Made by a program: the position numbers and the translations under genes. Positions 61,877 to 64,000 of a stretch of DNA of 64,000 bases are shown here, in pieces. Under the pieces are notes generated by a model. It was not told where the DNA came from. It saw only the letters and a list, made by a program, of their open reading frames with translations, and made no database searches. Origin of the DNA: Pedobacter metabolipauper (lineage in GTDB: Bacteria; Bacteroidota; Bacteroidia; Sphingobacteriales; Sphingobacteriaceae); NCBI RefSeq assembly GCF_004362715.1, contig NZ_SNYC01000004.1:372001-436000 (forward strand). Reading direction: 5' to 3'. Every line of letters begins with the position of its first letter. Position 1 is the first letter of the stretch.

Positions 61877-64000
61877 ATGAAAAAATATATATTAATCTCT
61901 TTATTATTTGCTGGTGCCGCAAATGCACAGCAAATAATGCCCCTTACGGTTGAAAAGATCATGCGTGATCAGAAATGGATCGGTGTAGCCCCTTCCAATT
62001 ACAGATGGGGAATTGATAATAAAACACTGTTTTTTAACTGGAATCCTGAAAATAGTGAAAAGGACCAGCTTTATAAGATTACAGTCGATGCCGTTAAGCC
62101 AGAAAAGACCGATGATAAATCGCTTGAAAAGGCAATGGGAACTACCTATACCTATACAAATGATGGTACGGTAGGTCTGTCAGAAAGATCCGGTGATATT
62201 TATCTGTATTACATAAAGACGAAGAAAGAACAGCGCCTAACCAATACCGTTGAACGGGAAAGTAATGCACAATTTTTAAGCAATGGAAATGTTTCATACC
62301 AGCGTGGAGATAACCTTTTTCTAATTGATCTGAAAACAAATGAAACAAAGCAGCTTACCAATTTTGTTAAAGGAAAAAGAGCAGGTGCTGCACCAGAAAG
62401 ACCGAAAGTATCAGAACAAAATACCTGGTTAAAGAATGATCAGATGCAGATGTTCGATGTCCTTAAGAAAAGGGCCAGGCAGGGTGGTGGTCAAGGCGGC
62501 GGACAGGGCGGTGGCTCAATGCGTTTTAACCGCTTCAATGCCGGCCCGCCAGAAAAGACCATAAAAGCAATCTACCTGGATGATAAATTTCTAAGTGCTT
62601 TAGTCGTTAGCCCGGATGCACGGTTTATCACTTATAAACTGACCACATCGGCTGCTGGCGGACAAAACACCATCGTTCCCAGTTATGTAACGGCTTCAGG
62701 CTATACAGAAGATATCCCGGGACGCGCAAAAGTAGGAGAACCCATGTCGGTGTCAGAAAGCTATGTGTATGACAATTTAAAAGATTCAGTATATAAAATC
62801 CATACAGAACAAATTCCTGGAATTAAAGATCTGCCAGACTATGTAAAAGACTACCCAAAACAACTGGAAGAACGTAAGAAAAAGAATGAAGACAGATCCG
62901 TAAATGTATCCGGCCCCTATTGGAACCAGACAGGTACATCTGCTGTTGTCTTTGTTGATGCAGCAGACAATAAAGATCTGTGGATACTAAAGCTGGATGC
63001 TGCAACTGGAAATTTGACCCTGGCAGACCGCCAACGGGATGAAGCCTGGATCGGTGGTCCGGGTATAGGCGGAAGGAGCTTTGGCTGGTTAGATAATAAC
63101 CAGATCTATTTTCAAAGCGAGGCCACCGGATATTCCCACCTGTATACCCTGAACTTAGCCACTGGTATTAAAAAGCAATTAACATCCGGAAACTGGGAAG
63201 TACAGCGGCTGCAGCTGTCAAAAGATAAAAAGACGTTTTATATTACCGCCAATAAGGAACATCCGGGTATAACCCATTTTTATTCCCTTCCTGTAAACGG
63301 AGGAACACTTCAGCAAATTACATCCATGAAAGGCGGAAACGAGATCACGCTTTCTCCGGATGAAAAATGGCTGGCCATTAATCATTCCTATATGGATAAA
63401 CCCTGGGAACTGTATATCCAGGCCAATAAACCGGGCGCTAAGGCCGTACAGGTTACCAATTCGACAAGTGCAGAATTTAATTCCTACAAATGGCGTCAGC
63501 CGGATCTGGTTTCTTTTAAGAACCGGTATGGAGCAGATGTCTATGCGCGGGTTTATCCGGCAGCTAAGCCACATCCCAACCGTCCGGCAGTTGTATTTGT
63601 ACATGGAGCAGGTTACCTGCAGAATGTTCACTATTGGTGGAGCCAGTATTCAAGAGAATACATGTTCAATAACCTCCTTGCAGACAATGGTTATACGGTG
63701 ATAGATATTGATTACACGGCCAGCTCAGGTTACGGCAGGAACCACCGTACAGGTATTTACAGGCATATGGGAGGGAAAGATCTGACCGATCAGGTTGATG
63801 GCGTGAAAATGCTGGTAGAGAAGTACAATGTAGATCCAAAACATGTAGGCCTGTATGGCGGGTCATACGGTGGCTTTATAACCCTGATGGCCTTGTTTAA
63901 TGAGCCGGATGTATTTGCCAGTGGTGCAGCACTCCGGTCGGTAACAGATTGGGCACACTACAATCATGGATATACAGCCAACATTTTAAATGAACCCTAT
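61877..64000 (+). CDS. Secreted S9-family (DPP IV-like) serine peptidase, partial
   Basis: The frame stays open from the ATG to the window end, giving 708 residues without the C-terminus. A signal peptide (MKKYILISLLFAGAANAQQ) precedes a beta-propeller region (about 30-560) and the start of the alpha/beta hydrolase domain. The nucleophile is Ser663 in GLYGGSYGGFITLM, the S9 GxSxGG motif; the catalytic Asp and His lie beyond the window. A (GGGQ)-type repeat (about residues 200-212) interrupts the propeller. With the M14 genes it forms a block for degrading external peptides. Confidence 0.93.
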   Translation, partial: MKKYILISLLFAGAANAQQIMPLTVEKIMRDQKWIGVAPSNYRWGIDNKTLFFNWNPENSEKDQLYKITVDAVKPEKTDDKSLEKAMGTTYTYTNDGTVGLSERSGDIYLYYIKTKKEQRLTNTVERESNAQFLSNGNVSYQRGDNLFLIDLKTNETKQLTNFVKGKRAGAAPERPKVSEQNTWLKNDQMQMFDVLKKRARQGGGQGGGQGGGSMRFNRFNAGPPEKTIKAIYLDDKFLSALVVSPDARFITYKLTTSAAGGQNTIVPSYVTASGYTEDIPGRAKVGEPMSVSESYVYDNLKDSVYKIHTEQIPGIKDLPDYVKDYPKQLEERKKKNEDRSVNVSGPYWNQTGTSAVVFVDAADNKDLWILKLDAATGNLTLADRQRDEAWIGGPGIGGRSFGWLDNNQIYFQSEATGYSHLYTLNLATGIKKQLTSGNWEVQRLQLSKDKKTFYITANKEHPGITHFYSLPVNGGTLQQITSMKGGNEITLSPDEKWLAINHSYMDKPWELYIQANKPGAKAVQVTNSTSAEFNSYKWRQPDLVSFKNRYGADVYARVYPAAKPHPNRPAVVFVHGAGYLQNVHYWWSQYSREYMFNNLLADNGYTVIDIDYTASSGYGRNHRTGIYRHMGGKDLTDQVDGVKMLVEKYNVDPKHVGLYGGSYGGFITLMALFNEPDVFASGAALRSVTDWAHYNHGYTANILNEPY

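Noticed and set aside
1..64000. tRNA, rRNA, CRISPR, insertion sequences and prophage
   Set aside because: I looked through the gaps for cloverleaf-like sequences, regular repeats, transposases and integrases and saw none. The only gap over 300 bp is between nadA and nadB.

Overview
The window looks like chromosomal DNA of a Bacteroidota bacterium, most probably family Sphingobacteriaceae (Pedobacter/Mucilaginibacter-like). This rests on a fused lpxC-fabZ gene, a porX-type receiver/PglZ regulator of the type IX secretion system, phylum-typical proteins (DUF4175, HYC_CC_PP, Big_5 lipoprotein, YbeY with GYKDK), promoters of the form TTG-N17-20-TAnnTTTG, and no visible Shine-Dalgarno sequences. 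Genes are dense and on both strands. I see no rRNA, tRNA, insertion sequence, prophage or CRISPR array. It reads as core genome.

Layout. 0-10 kb: probable ftsH tail, LUD protein, KAS III-like synthase, TPR protein, zinc-ribbon coiled-coil protein, Nif3-like protein, a TM2/DUF2752 pair, mfd and DUF3820. 10-20 kb: a large secreted M14 peptidase, a CAAX protease-DUF2007-cdsA operon, dusB, apaG, a YugP-like protease, rmuC and thiL. 19.5-24.6 kb: divergent nadA and nadB around the only gene-free stretch over 300 bp, then a gamma-carbonic anhydrase and a Big_5 lipoprotein. 24.7-34.5 kb: mnmG with two parS-like sites in its leader, an ABC-F ATPase, a DUF2807 protein, ybeY, a 1104-residue DUF4175 protein, a glycerophosphodiesterase and a cold-shock protein. 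34.6-43 kb: cell-envelope genes (lipoprotein, phosphodiester glycosidase, aspartyl protease with PDZ, PBP4-type and VanX-type peptidases), alanine dehydrogenase, tsaE and porX. 43-50 kb: HD hydrolase, the lipid A genes lpxD-lpxC/fabZ-lpxA, an orphan ABC ATPase, efp and 5-formyl-THF cyclo-ligase. 49.7-53.4 kb: ppi-xth-hutI-hutG on the minus strand. 53.5-57 kb: a probable metal-handling group (HYC_CC_PP, HMA, outer-membrane-barrel-like, YceI) and a ygiD-like dioxygenase. 57-64 kb: a secreted flavoprotein-like protein, two tandem M14 proteins and an S9 peptidase cut by the window end.

Themes. Several blocks serve the cell envelope: lipid A synthesis, peptidoglycan peptidases, CdsA and T9SS control. 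Others serve tRNA modification and translation (mnmG, dusB, tsaE, ybeY, efp). A third group is secreted peptide degradation. The parS-like pair suggests that the window lies near the replication origin.

Most interesting: the parS-like pair with DnaA-box-like 9-mers about 6 kb away; matched palindromes between nadA and nadB; a 32-bp perfect palindrome inside the end of a lipoprotein gene; a tandem M14 pair in which one copy has its HxxE zinc motif swapped to ExxH; and promoter -7 boxes only 4 nt from the start codons of lpxD and mfd. I found no clear-cut wholly new multi-gene system. The metal module and the M14 pair are the best leads.
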